From Arthrobacter sp. S39 (GTDB taxonomy: Bacteria; Actinomycetota; Actinomycetes; Actinomycetales; Micrococcaceae), in contig NZ_SIHX01000008.1 of the NCBI RefSeq assembly GCF_004320525.1, forward strand, positions 62,001 to 126,000: a DNA stretch of 64,000 nucleotides, in the 5' to 3' direction. The notes below the pieces were generated by a model that did no database searches, was not told the origin of the DNA, and saw only the letters and a list, made by a program, of their open reading frames with translations. This document shows positions 1-8,343 of this stretch, piece after piece; within the stretch, counting starts at the first letter, position 1, and each line of letters starts with the position of its first letter. A program made the translations under genes and the position numbers.

Positions 1-219
1 ATGCGCGCCGCCGGGGTGGACACCGCCCTGAACGAGGTTGGCCTGCCCGTGGAGTTCCTCGACCACGGCACCAGGAGCCAGGTGCTCGAACGCGTCGGCC
101 TGACCGCGCAGCAGATAACGCACGACGTCGTCGCCCAGGTTCTGGGAACAAAGGTCCCCTTTGCGCGTCCCCTCCCGGGCCAGGAACACCCCACCACCGG
201 CAGCCTTCCGATTCTGTGA
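1..219 (+). CDS. dxs: 1-deoxy-D-xylulose-5-phosphate synthase, C-terminal end (partial)
   Basis: The gene enters from the left edge, so only about 72 C-terminal residues are present; the first ATG here is probably internal. The segment contains LNEVGLPVEFLDHGTRSQ and a following ERVGLTAQQI stretch, typical of the end of the transketolase C-terminal domain of Dxs, where the reading ends in an HDVVAQVLG-like helix. Dxs is a thiamine-diphosphate enzyme that condenses pyruvate and glyceraldehyde 3-phosphate in the MEP isoprenoid pathway. The stop (TGA, 217-219) overlaps a GTG at 216, a possible coupled start for the next gene. A different transketolase-family protein is possible but less likely. 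Confidence 0.82.
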   Translation: MRAAGVDTALNEVGLPVEFLDHGTRSQVLERVGLTAQQITHDVVAQVLGTKVPFARPLPGQEHPTTGSLPIL

Positions 220-272
220 GGGAAGAAGACGCACTGAAGTACCCGGGCTCCGTGGGGGAATCCGGTCCGGCC

Positions 273-833
273 ATGCACACCAGCACCACCCGGGTTCCGG
301 GCCAGCTCCAGCCCGGCCAGCTCGTGGTGGCCCGGAACAGGAAATGGAACGGCAAGGCCCACTGGGTGGTCCCGGGCCGCTACCTGGGCGAAGACCGGCA
401 CGGCTGGTGGATTTTCCAGGGGACCAACGAGTTCTGCTCCCGGCCCGGCGCCGCGTTTTACACCCAGTCCGACGCCGTGCTCCTGGTGCCGCGCTCCGGC
501 GACTGGGTTGCCACGTTCTACGATGACGCCCACCCCAGCGGTGTCCGCGTGTACGTGGACCTGGCCGTTGCCCACGAGTGGACGGACATCCGGCCTGCGG
601 TCACCGAGTTCCATGTGATCGACATGGACCTGGACGTTATCCGTATGGAAGGCCGCGGCGTCTTCATCGACGACCAGGACGAATTCGCCGACCACAGTAT
701 CGCCATGAATTACCCGGACCGGCTGGTTGAGGACATCCAGGCCGCCGCGGATCAGCTTTACCAGGCCGTCAAGGCACAGCACGCACCGTTCGACGGAACA
801 GACATCGAATGGTTCACGAAGGGACGGTCATGA
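273..833 (+). CDS. DUF402 domain-containing protein
   Basis: This is a protein of about 186 residues with the DUF402 signature: WNGKAHWVVPGRYLGEDRHG near the start, then GWWIFQGTNEFCSRPG, a VDMDLDVI-like segment (IDMDLDVIR) and an acidic DDQDEFADH stretch. The family folds as a small beta barrel, and some members hydrolyse nucleoside phosphates; no activity can be assigned here. The ATG at 273 is chosen because conserved sequence begins soon after it. A GTG at 216 overlapping the dxs stop would add 19 residues and is the main alternative. The stop overlaps the next ATG (830) by ATGA, so the two are probably co-translated. Confidence 0.75.
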   Translation: MHTSTTRVPGQLQPGQLVVARNRKWNGKAHWVVPGRYLGEDRHGWWIFQGTNEFCSRPGAAFYTQSDAVLLVPRSGDWVATFYDDAHPSGVRVYVDLAVAHEWTDIRPAVTEFHVIDMDLDVIRMEGRGVFIDDQDEFADHSIAMNYPDRLVEDIQAAADQLYQAVKAQHAPFDGTDIEWFTKGRS

Positions 834-1390
834 GCGGAATCATCAGGGTCTACAAACGGGACGACGAGGGAGTGCTGCACTTCCGCGAAGGATGGTTCGA
901 CGAGGACTACAGCCAGTTCGTGATGAACTACGGCGTGGTGGGCCACCAGAGCAAGACCGAGGAGACCGACGTCGCCGATGCCGCCGCCGTGGAGGGCCTC
1001 ATGGATGCGTTCGCCGTGCAGTGCACGGAGGACGGTTACGCCGAAATCCCCGACGAGGAGCAGTTCTGGGTGGTGGCCCAGTTCGCCCTCAAGACCAAGG
1101 ACGGCACCGAGCGGGACCGGTACCTTGAGGAAAAAGCCAAGGACGCCCTCATCAGCCACCTCGCCTGGCGGGGGCTGGGCACGGTTGAACGCTCGGAGTT
1201 CAGCGACTACAAGCTGAACATCTTCTGCCTGTGCCCCGAGGTGAACAAGGCCGTCAACGCGATCAAGGTCTGCAGCCGCGGCGAGGACCTGGACTTCACC
1301 AAGCTCAGCATCGGTGCCGCATCCTTCACCGAACCGGACAACTTCAAGCTCAAGCACTCGGCGAAGCCGGCCAACAGCTTCAGCCTCTAG
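830..1390 (+). CDS. Conserved hypothetical protein, translationally coupled to DUF402 gene
   Basis: This 186-residue soluble protein has no signal peptide or membrane segment. The start at 830 overlaps the stop of the DUF402 gene by ATGA. The N-terminal third (GIIRVYKRDDEG, then EGWFDEDYSQFVMNYGVVG) looks like a beta-rich domain that takes up a whole-protein context, loosely reminiscent of WGR-type folds, followed by an acidic helix and a mixed region with NIFCLCPEVNKAVNAIKVC holding three cysteines. I do not recognise the family. Codon use is like its neighbours, and the next gene follows after 11 bases, so it belongs to a small co-directional group. Confidence 0.6.
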   Translation: MSGIIRVYKRDDEGVLHFREGWFDEDYSQFVMNYGVVGHQSKTEETDVADAAAVEGLMDAFAVQCTEDGYAEIPDEEQFWVVAQFALKTKDGTERDRYLEEKAKDALISHLAWRGLGTVERSEFSDYKLNIFCLCPEVNKAVNAIKVCSRGEDLDFTKLSIGAASFTEPDNFKLKHSAKPANSFSL

Positions 1391-1401
1391 ACGGGACATC
1401 C

Positions 1402-2379
1402 ATGACTGAATACCGACGCCTCGGAAACTCCGGCCTCACCGTCTCCGTGGTGGGACTGGGCTGCAACAACCTGGGCCGGGCCCATACGGCCACCGAGTCC
1501 CAGGAGGCCACTGACGCCGTCGTCCATGCAGCCCTCGACGCCGGCGTGACGCTGTTCGACGTGGCCGACACCTACGGGCGCGAACCCGGGCTGAGCGAAA
1601 CCATGCTGGGGAAGGCCCTGGCCGGCCGGCGGGATGAAGCCGTGGTGGCCACCAAGTTCGGGATGGACATGCGCGGGGCCAACGGCCGCGACTTCGGCGC
1701 CCGGGGCTCGCGCAGCTACATCATCCGGGCCGCGGAGGCGTCGCTGCGGCGGCTGGGCACCGACTGGATCGACCTTTACCAGTTCCACACTCCGGACCCG
1801 CTGACACCGATCGACGAAACGCTGTCCGCCCTTGATGACCTGGTCAGCAGCGGAAAAGTCCGGTACATCGGCCACTCCAACCGCGCCGGCTGGCAGATCG
1901 CCGAGGCTGAGTTCGTGGCACGCGCCGCCGGCGGCACACGGTTCATTTCCACGCAGAACCACTACAACCTGCTGGACAGGCGCGCCGAGCAGGAAGTCAC
2001 ACCGGCAGCCGAAGCGTACGGCCTTGGCGTCCTGCCCTACTTCCCGCTGGCCAACGGGCTCCTCACCGGAAAATACTCGCCGGACACGGCGCCCGAGGGG
2101 ACGCGCCTGAGCCACACCCGCACCCACCTGGTGCACGACGCCGACTGGGGCCAGCTCAAGCGGTTCAGCGCCTTCGCCGACCAGCGCGGCCTGTCCGAGA
2201 TCCAGGTGGCGTTCTCCTGGCTCGCCGCCCAGCCGTCCGTCAGCAGCGTGATCGCCGGGGCCACCAGGCCCGAACAGATCCGGCAGAACGCGGAGGCGGT
2301 GGCATGGGTGCCGACGCCCCAGGAGCTTGCCGAGCTGGATGACATTTTCCCCAAAGTCCCCAAAGTCGCACTCTTCTAG
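1402..2379 (+). CDS. Aldo/keto reductase family oxidoreductase
   Basis: This protein of 325 residues has the AKR (beta/alpha)8 signature: MTEYRRLGNSGLTVSVVGLG at the N terminus, the catalytic Asp/Tyr segment FDVADTYG, the ATKFG lysine, IDLYQFHTPDP in place of the usual active-site histidine strand, and a C-terminal NADPH site with VIAGATRPEQI. Such enzymes reduce carbonyls with NADPH; sequence alone gives no substrate. The ATG at 1402 is chosen because it starts exactly at the canonical N terminus; longer forms would run into the previous gene. It ends 12 bases before the nucleoside hydrolase start, so an operon is likely. Confidence 0.88.
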   Translation: MTEYRRLGNSGLTVSVVGLGCNNLGRAHTATESQEATDAVVHAALDAGVTLFDVADTYGREPGLSETMLGKALAGRRDEAVVATKFGMDMRGANGRDFGARGSRSYIIRAAEASLRRLGTDWIDLYQFHTPDPLTPIDETLSALDDLVSSGKVRYIGHSNRAGWQIAEAEFVARAAGGTRFISTQNHYNLLDRRAEQEVTPAAEAYGLGVLPYFPLANGLLTGKYSPDTAPEGTRLSHTRTHLVHDADWGQLKRFSAFADQRGLSEIQVAFSWLAAQPSVSSVIAGATRPEQIRQNAEAVAWVPTPQELAELDDIFPKVPKVALF

Positions 2380-2391
2380 GGGGCTGCACCG

Positions 2392-3417
2392 ATGACCAGG
2401 CTCCTGCTGGACGTGGATACCGGGATCGACGACGCCCTGGCGCTGGCGTATCTGTCGTCGTTGCCGGACGTGGAGTTCGTGGCCGTGACGGCATCCCCGG
2501 GAAACGTTGATGCGCACCAGGTGGCGCGGAACACCCTCGCCATGCTGGAGCTGTGCGGACGCACCGGGGTGGAGGTCGCCGTCGGCGCGGACGTTCCACT
2601 GTCCATCCCGCTGGTGACCACGCCGGAAACCCACGGACCCCAGGGCATTGGCTACGCCGTCCTGCCTGCGCCGTCCGGGACCGTCTCGGACCGGCACGCC
2701 GCCGACGTCTGGGTGGAGGCGGCACGGGCCCACCCGGGAGAGCTGACGGCACTGATCACGGCGCCGCTGACCAACTTTGCCCTGGCCATCCGGCGCGAAC
2801 CGAGGCTGCCCGAACTGCTGGGCAAGGTGGTGATCATGGGCGGCAGCTTCTACCACCAGGGCAACACCACGCCCACCGCCGAATGGAATACGCACGTTGA
2901 TCCGCAGGCGGCCAAGGAAGTTTATGCGGCCTACCGCGGCTTGCCCCTGGACCGGCTGCCCATTGTCTGTTCACTGGACACCACGGAGCGGATCGAGCTG
3001 CGGCCCGAGCATGTGCTGCGGCTCGCCGAGGCGGCCGGCTGCAGTGAGCGGGAGCTGGTCCTGCCGAAGCAGCCTGAAGGGCTTCGAAGCACGGCCGACA
3101 GTCCGCTGGTGCGGCACCTGTCCGATGCCCTGCGCTTCTACTTCGAGTTTCACCGCCTCTACGGCCAGGGCTACGTGGCGCACGTCCACGATTACTTCGC
3201 GGCCGGTGTGGCCGCCGGGACGCTCGATTACGCAACCCGCCTGGCCACCGTGGACGTCGAGGTTGACTCGACCCTGCTGATGGGGACCACCGTGGCCGAT
3301 TACCGGAACCTGTGGAAGCACCCGCCCAACGCCCGGATCGTCTCGGACAACAAGCCCGAACAGGCCTTCGGGGAACTCATCCGGTCCGTCGGCGGCCTCG
3401 CCGCGCGGCTGCGCTAA
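2392..3417 (+). CDS. Inosine/uridine-preferring nucleoside hydrolase
   Basis: This 341-residue enzyme begins with MTRLLLDVDTGIDDALALAY, whose DxDxGxDD motif binds the catalytic calcium and ribose in nucleoside hydrolases. Later family marks include the ALITAPLTNFALA block, KVVIMGGSFYHQGNTTP and the NTHVDPQAAKEV block containing a conserved Asp. It splits the N-glycosidic bond of ribonucleosides to free base and ribose (purine/pyrimidine salvage). The specificity within the family is not visible. The gene follows the aldo/keto reductase by 12 bases and is convergent with mtr, 28 bases away. Confidence 0.9.
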   Translation: MTRLLLDVDTGIDDALALAYLSSLPDVEFVAVTASPGNVDAHQVARNTLAMLELCGRTGVEVAVGADVPLSIPLVTTPETHGPQGIGYAVLPAPSGTVSDRHAADVWVEAARAHPGELTALITAPLTNFALAIRREPRLPELLGKVVIMGGSFYHQGNTTPTAEWNTHVDPQAAKEVYAAYRGLPLDRLPIVCSLDTTERIELRPEHVLRLAEAAGCSERELVLPKQPEGLRSTADSPLVRHLSDALRFYFEFHRLYGQGYVAHVHDYFAAGVAAGTLDYATRLATVDVEVDSTLLMGTTVADYRNLWKHPPNARIVSDNKPEQAFGELIRSVGGLAARLR

Positions 3418-3445
3418 GCGTCCCACCGGCACTCACCCGCCAGCC

Positions 3446-4870
3446 CTACAGCGGGGCGTTGTCAGGCACGTCCACGTCCAGGGCCAGCAGGGCGTTCTCC
3501 ACCACCTCAGTCAGCGCCGGGTGGATCCAGTAAGGACCGCGCGCCAGCGTCTGGACCGGCACGTCCGTGGCCATCGCCTGGACCAGCGGCTGGATGAGGA
3601 TGGAAGCTTCGTGGCCCATGATGTGCGCGCCGAGCAGGCGCCCGGTGGACTTTTCCGCCACCAGCTTGACCACGCCTTCCTCGTCCTCCATGGCCCAGCC
3701 GTAGGCCGTGCTGCCGTAGTCCTGGACCGCCGTCACAATCTCCGTCCCCGCCGCTGCCTGCGACCTGGCGTCCTCCTCCGTCAGGCCCACCGAGGCCACC
3801 TGCGGATTGGAGAACACGGCAAACGGCACGGCCGTGTAGGCGATGGACCGTAACCGGTCCGGGTGTTCAAGGTTGTGCGCCACCACCCGGGCTTCCCGGT
3901 TGGCGACGTGCTTGAGCTGGTAGCTGTTCGCGATGTCGCCCAGGGCGTACACACCCTCCACAGGCTTGCCGCCGGCGAGGACCCTGAGGTTGCCGTCCAC
4001 GGAGAGGGTGCTGTCCTCATTCAGGTCAAAGCCGGCAGCGTCCACGCCCAGCCGGTCGGTGTTCGGCACCCGCCCGGTGGCCATCAGGACAATGTCCGCG
4101 GCCACACGCAGCGGCCTGCCGCCGTCGTCCGAGAACACCACGGTGACTGAGCCGTCACCGTTGTCCTCCACGGCCTGGGGCGCATAGCCCAACTCCAGCC
4201 GCCAGCGGCTGGCGGCAGCCTCCGCGAATCGCCCGGCGATCTCCCGGTCGTTGCCGCGCAGCAGCCGCCGGGAACGGTTCACCTGGGTGACGGCGGCGCC
4301 GAAGCCATGGAAGACAGCGGCGAACTCCGCCGCGATGTAGCCGCCGCCGACGATCACCACCCTCTCCGGCAGGCCATCAATGCGCATCACCGTGTCGGAG
4401 GTGTGCACCTGCGGCAGTCCGATCCCCGGGACGTCGGGGAGCACGGCGCGTGAGCCGGCGGCCACCACCACCCGGTCCGCGGTGAGCTCCACGGCTGTGT
4501 CGGTGACGAGCGTCCGGGGACCCGTGAACCGTACGTGTTCCTGGTATAGGTCCACGTTGTCGAGTTCATCCGCCCGATACCGCCGGCCGGACTCGGAAAT
4601 CGAATCGATCCGGCCGAAGATCCTGTCCCGCACGTCATTCCAGTGCACCTTGTCCAGGCTCAGGTCCACCCCGAGGCGTCCGGCTTCCCGGGGCGTGGCA
4701 GCCAGCCCGGCCGGATACACAAACATCTTGGTGGGGATGCACCCGACGTTCAGGCACGTGCCGCCGAACACCCCGCCGTCGATCATTGCCACCCTCTTGT
4801 CGTCCCAGAACGGAGTGATCAGTGAATTGCCGGAGCCGGAGCCGATGATGGCCAGGTCGTAGTGGGGCAT
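3446..4870 (-). CDS. mtr: Mycothione reductase
   Basis: This 474-residue flavoprotein disulfide reductase starts PHYDLAIIGSGSGNS (FAD GxGxxG) and carries the redox-active pair in GGTCLNVGCIPTK (Cys39 and Cys44). A second nucleotide site is VVIVGGGYIAAEFA, and the ATGRVPNTDRLG and YALGD segments place FAD; the C-terminal dimer domain holds the active-site histidine region HPALTEVVENAL. Compared with glutathione or lipoamide reductases, the GSGSGNS N terminus fits mycothione reductase, which uses NADPH to reduce oxidised mycothiol in actinobacteria. The gene diverges from the ECF operon across a 230-base gap. Confidence 0.88.
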   Translation of the reverse strand: MPHYDLAIIGSGSGNSLITPFWDDKRVAMIDGGVFGGTCLNVGCIPTKMFVYPAGLAATPREAGRLGVDLSLDKVHWNDVRDRIFGRIDSISESGRRYRADELDNVDLYQEHVRFTGPRTLVTDTAVELTADRVVVAAGSRAVLPDVPGIGLPQVHTSDTVMRIDGLPERVVIVGGGYIAAEFAAVFHGFGAAVTQVNRSRRLLRGNDREIAGRFAEAAASRWRLELGYAPQAVEDNGDGSVTVVFSDDGGRPLRVAADIVLMATGRVPNTDRLGVDAAGFDLNEDSTLSVDGNLRVLAGGKPVEGVYALGDIANSYQLKHVANREARVVAHNLEHPDRLRSIAYTAVPFAVFSNPQVASVGLTEEDARSQAAAGTEIVTAVQDYGSTAYGWAMEDEEGVVKLVAEKSTGRLLGAHIMGHEASILIQPLVQAMATDVPVQTLARGPYWIHPALTEVVENALLALDVDVPDNAPL

Positions 4871-5004
4871 GCATCCGTCTTTCGTGAGGTCAACAGCGGC
4901 ACGGCGGGCGTTGGCGGGCCGTCCCGTGAGTCTATGGCAGGCGCGGGTCCACGCCGGAACAGAGGCTTCGACGTATGGCCGCCCGGTAGACTGGATGCGG
5001 ACCG

Positions 5005-5074
5005 GCCGGCCACTCCTGCCGGCTGCCGCCGAGGTGACATAGGCGGCGTTCCGCCCCGCCCGGGCTTACCGGGC
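5005..5074 (+). promoter_or_regulatory. Possible structured leader before the ECF transporter operon
   Basis: Three short hairpins lie in tandem just before the ribosome binding site of the ECF S gene: a GCCGGC pair (5005-5010 with 5018-5023), GCCGCC with GGCGGC (5025-5030 with 5042-5047), and GCCCGG with CCGGGC (5058-5063 with 5069-5074). ECF importers are often riboswitch-controlled, but I see no match to thiamine, cobalamin, FMN or preQ1 aptamers. In such GC-rich DNA short hairpins are common, so this is tentative. Confidence 0.22.
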
Positions 5075-5100
5075 AAGCTACGAACCTTCGAAGGAACGCC

Positions 5101-5973
5101 ATGTCATCGCCCTCCCTCACCCTGGAATCCCCGACGCCGGCAGCCGCACGGAAGCGCCGCCTGCTGGAAATCCTCGGTGCCCTGGCCATCGCCGGCACGT
5201 ACATCTACCTGGTCCTCAACCAGCCCGCCGACATCACCGGCGGGCCGGGCAGCGCGTCGGCCCTGATTGCACTCTCCGGGTTCCTGGCGGGCGCCGTCCT
5301 GCTGATTGTGGCCGTTCTTCCCACCCTTCCCGTCTCCACGCTGGTCCTGATTCCCGTGGCCCTGGTGCTCAATATCGTGCTCGGCCAGTTCGTCGGCAGC
5401 ACGCTGGTGCCCTTCTACCTGGACGCCATCGGTACGGTGCTGATCGCCGTCCTCGCCGGACCCGCCGCGGGGGCCGCCACAGGCGCACTCAGCAGCATCG
5501 TGTGGTCTTTCTTCAACCCGACCGTCCTGCCGTTCGCCGCCGGTGCCGCCCTGATTGGCTGCGTGGCCGGCCTCGCCGCGCGGTATGGCCTGTTCCGACG
5601 GTTCTACCTTGCCCCGGTGGCGGGCTTCCTGGCCGGCATCATCGGCGGTGTGGTCTCCGCCCCCATCGCGGCGTTTGTCTTTGGCGGCACGTCCGGCCTG
5701 GCCACCGGCGCCATCGTGAGCGCGTTCCGCTCCATGGGGGACACCCTGCTTGCCGCCATCACCAAGCAGGCGCTGATCTCCGACCCCATGGACAAAGCCA
5801 TCGTCTTCACGCTGGTGGCCGTCCTGGTCTATGCCCTGCCGCGCCGCACCCGCCAGCAGTTCCCCTTTGTCGGGCGCCACCGCGTGCTGGCCGGGGCTGG
5901 CCAGTCCAAGGGCCTGCCCGCCGGCCGCACCACGGTCCGGTCCACGGTCCATTCCACCGGCCAGGATTCCTGA
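5101..5973 (+). CDS. ECF transporter substrate-binding S component
   Basis: This integral membrane protein of 290 residues has about six hydrophobic segments. The part FYLDAIGTVLIAVLAGPAAG followed by ATGALSS is the mark of ECF S components (a DxxGT motif followed by a glycine-rich turn). The S component binds the vitamin or metal with high affinity and docks on the T and A subunits encoded just downstream. The ligand is not evident: it does not look like BioY or ThiT, and the S-T-A order differs from typical ykoEDC. The C-terminal 35 residues are hydrophilic and basic. The AAGGA at 5090-5094 is the likely binding site for the ATG at 5101. Confidence 0.82.
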   Translation: MSSPSLTLESPTPAAARKRRLLEILGALAIAGTYIYLVLNQPADITGGPGSASALIALSGFLAGAVLLIVAVLPTLPVSTLVLIPVALVLNIVLGQFVGSTLVPFYLDAIGTVLIAVLAGPAAGAATGALSSIVWSFFNPTVLPFAAGAALIGCVAGLAARYGLFRRFYLAPVAGFLAGIIGGVVSAPIAAFVFGGTSGLATGAIVSAFRSMGDTLLAAITKQALISDPMDKAIVFTLVAVLVYALPRRTRQQFPFVGRHRVLAGAGQSKGLPAGRTTVRSTVHSTGQDS

Positions 5974-5983
5974 CCCGCCCCTG

Positions 5984-6727
5984 ATGCGCCTCCATCCCTT
6001 CACGTCGCTGACGGCTGCCGGCAGCACGGCAGTCATCACGACGGCGGCCGCGAGCCTGCCGCTGTCGCTCACGGTGATCGCCGGTGCGGCATTCCTGGCC
6101 GCCGCCGGGGGAGCAGGACGCCGGATGGCTCCGGCAGCGGCCGGGATACTGGTTCCCCTGGTGCTCTCGCTGTTCATCCTGCATGGACTCTTCTTTCCCG
6201 AAGGCACGTCCGTCCTGGCGCAGTGGGGCCCGGCCAGGGTCACTGCTGAAGGGCTGCGCTTCGCCCTGGAGCGGACTGCCCAGCTCTCAGCATCAGTGCT
6301 GGTGCTGCTGCTGTGTTCCTTCACCATCAGCGTCCCGGACCTGGTGGCTGCCCTGTCCGCCCGCGGCGTCCACGCCCGGTTCGCCTTTGTGCTCGCCTCC
6401 ACCCTGACCCTGCTGCCGGCCATCAGCACACGCCTGGCGCGGATCCGGCAGGCACAGGAAGCCCGCGGCCTGGTGATCACCGGCGGCGTCTTCCGGCGGC
6501 TGGCCGCTTTCCGGTGGCAGGCCATTCCGCTGGTCCTGTCGCTGGTGGAGGAGGCCGGTACCCGCGCGGCAGCCCTGGAGGCCCGCGGCTTCGGAAATTC
6601 CGGGGCCCGGACCAGTTACCGGGAGGTTCCGGATCCGCCCCTGCAGCGCCGGCTGCGCCCGGTCCTCCTGCTCGCGGCCGCCGCGGCAATCGCTGTCCGC
6701 CTCTGGCAGCCGACGGCGGGTGCTTGA
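5984..6727 (+). CDS. ECF transporter T component (transmembrane scaffold)
   Basis: This 247-residue membrane protein has four to six hydrophobic segments and, in its C-terminal half, two cytoplasmic coupling-helix motifs of the Ala-Arg-Gly type seen in EcfT: RQAQEARGL and RAAALEARGFG. These insert into grooves on the ATPase dimer. It would couple ATP hydrolysis to toppling of the S subunit. The ATG at 5984 lies 10 bases after the S gene, and the stop is 2 bases before the ATPase start. The Arg-Gly motifs make the assignment firm in spite of overall divergence. Confidence 0.85.
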   Translation: MRLHPFTSLTAAGSTAVITTAAASLPLSLTVIAGAAFLAAAGGAGRRMAPAAAGILVPLVLSLFILHGLFFPEGTSVLAQWGPARVTAEGLRFALERTAQLSASVLVLLLCSFTISVPDLVAALSARGVHARFAFVLASTLTLLPAISTRLARIRQAQEARGLVITGGVFRRLAAFRWQAIPLVLSLVEEAGTRAAALEARGFGNSGARTSYREVPDPPLQRRLRPVLLLAAAAAIAVRLWQPTAGA

Positions 6728-6729
6728 GG

Positions 6730-8304
6730 ATGGCGGAACTGACCACCCCCGCGCTGGCCGCCGGGATTGAATCGTTCACGTACCCCGGCGACGCGGCGCC
6801 TGTCCTTGACGGCGTTGACCTGTCCCTCGCCGCCGGCACGCTGACAGCAGTGCTGGGCGGTTCCGGCAGTGGCAAATCAACCCTGGGACGCCTGCTCGCC
6901 GGCTGGCTGCTTCCCGGCGCCGGCGGGACCCTGACCGGGTTCCTTGACCTGGGCGGCACCAGGCTGCGGTTCACCGGAGGGGCCGCTGATCCGCGCATCA
7001 ACCCCGGCAGCTGGGGCCGCAGCGTGGGCTTTGTGCCCCAGGACGCCGCGGCGGCCCTGTCCACCGTCCGGGCAACTGTGGCCGAAGAATTGGCGTTTGG
7101 GCTCGAAAACGCCGGAGTGGAACGGGCCGCCATGGCCGAAGCTGTCCGGCGTACGGCATCACAGACCAGTCTGGCCCACCTGCTGGACAAGGATCCCGCG
7201 ACCCTTTCCGGCGGGCAGCTGCGGCGCCTGGCCATCGGATGCGCCGTCATTTCAGGCCCCGCCGTCCTGGTGATGGACGAACCGTTTGCATCCCTCGACC
7301 GGTCGGGGGCGGAGGACCTCGCGGACCTGGTGCGGAACCTCGTGAAGGACGGCACCGCCGTCGTGGTCCTGAGCCAGCGGGCCGATGACCTGCTGCTCGA
7401 CGCCGATTCCTGGCTGCTGCTCACCGGCGGCACGGCGGCAATGGCGGGCACGCCGGCGGAGGTCTCCGCTGCCGGGGTGCTGGAGGCGGCCGGTGTGGTT
7501 TGCCCCCGGCAGACCGCCGGATCCGGCATCCTGCCGCCGGTGTGCGCTGCGCCGGTATCCGGCCCGCCCGCCCTGGAACTGAGGCACGTCTCGTTTGCTT
7601 ACGAAGGCAAGCGGCGGCGGGCATGGGCACCGGCCACGCCGGAAGCCGCCGCACCCGTCCTGGACGGCCTCAGCCTGTCCGTCGCGGCAGGCGAGATTGT
7701 GGCCGTCACCGGATCCAACGGCGCCGGAAAGTCCACGCTGCTGCGGCACCTTAACGGCCTGCTCCGGCCCACGGCCGGCAGCGTCCTGGTCAACGGGCGG
7801 AACATCGGCGGGCAGCCCGCGGGGCGTGTGTCCGGCGAGGTCGGGCTCCTGTTCCAGCAGCCCCGGGACCAGCTGTTTGAGCGGACCGTGGAGCGGGAAG
7901 TCCGCTTCGGCCTGGACCGGCACCGGCGGCGCCGGCTTTCGGCGGCACTCGGCCGCCCTACGGCCAATGACCATGGCGTGGCCGCGGACCGGGCAGCACG
8001 GCAGGCCCTCGACGCCGTCGGCCTGGAGCATCTCGCCGGCCGGCACCCGGCGGAACTTCCGGCGTCGCAGCAGCGCCTGCTTGCGCTGGCCACTGTCCTG
8101 GCCCGCCGCCCGGCTGTCCTCGCCCTGGACGAGCCCACCGTTGCCTTGGACGGGCATGGACTGGCGGTGCTGGACCGGGTGGTGCGGCAGGCCGCCGCGG
8201 AGGGCACCGCCGTCGTGCTGGTCACGCACGACCACGACTACGCCCGGTCCATCGCGCACCGGCTGGTGCACCTGGACTCCGGCCGGCTGCAGAGCGCCGG
8301 CTGA
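6730..8304 (+). CDS. ECF transporter ATPase, two ABC domains fused
   Basis: This 524-residue protein has two nucleotide-binding domains in one chain, each equivalent to an EcfA. Domain 1: Walker A GGSGSGKST, Q-loop VPQD, signature LSGGQLRR, Walker B VLVMDEP, but the switch-loop histidine is replaced (VVLSQRADD). Domain 2 (about residue 280 on): Walker A GSNGAGKST, Q-loop LFQQP, degenerate signature LPASQQRL, Walker B VLALDEP and a normal VTHDHD histidine. The linker is rich in Ala and Pro. It powers the importer formed with the two genes upstream. ATG at 6730 is 2 bases past the T gene stop, the clear operon start. Confidence 0.93.
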   Translation: MAELTTPALAAGIESFTYPGDAAPVLDGVDLSLAAGTLTAVLGGSGSGKSTLGRLLAGWLLPGAGGTLTGFLDLGGTRLRFTGGAADPRINPGSWGRSVGFVPQDAAAALSTVRATVAEELAFGLENAGVERAAMAEAVRRTASQTSLAHLLDKDPATLSGGQLRRLAIGCAVISGPAVLVMDEPFASLDRSGAEDLADLVRNLVKDGTAVVVLSQRADDLLLDADSWLLLTGGTAAMAGTPAEVSAAGVLEAAGVVCPRQTAGSGILPPVCAAPVSGPPALELRHVSFAYEGKRRRAWAPATPEAAAPVLDGLSLSVAAGEIVAVTGSNGAGKSTLLRHLNGLLRPTAGSVLVNGRNIGGQPAGRVSGEVGLLFQQPRDQLFERTVEREVRFGLDRHRRRRLSAALGRPTANDHGVAADRAARQALDAVGLEHLAGRHPAELPASQQRLLALATVLARRPAVLALDEPTVALDGHGLAVLDRVVRQAAAEGTAVVLVTHDHDYARSIAHRLVHLDSGRLQSAG

Positions 8305-8305
8305 T

Positions 8306-8339
8306 TCCGCCAGCGGCTGGGTTTCCAGCCGCTGGCGGA
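8306..8339. terminator. Bidirectional hairpin between ECF operon and fadB-like gene
   Basis: A perfect stem of 15 pairs has left arm 8306-8320 and right arm 8325-8339, with a GTTT loop; the arms contain CCGCCAGCGGCTGG and its complement. It sits exactly between convergent stops (8304 and 8344). There is no long U run on either strand, so the assignment rests on stem length and position. Confidence 0.7.
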
Positions 8340-8343
8340 TTCC

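Noticed and set aside
4871..5100. Thiamine or cobalamin riboswitch upstream of the ECF operon
   Set aside because: None of the conserved aptamer boxes of those classes is present; only short hairpins.
5104..6525. 473-residue minus-strand frame opposite the ECF S and T genes
   Set aside because: Shadow of real genes; low-complexity composition and no motif. The same applies to 1387-2895 and 32080-33501.
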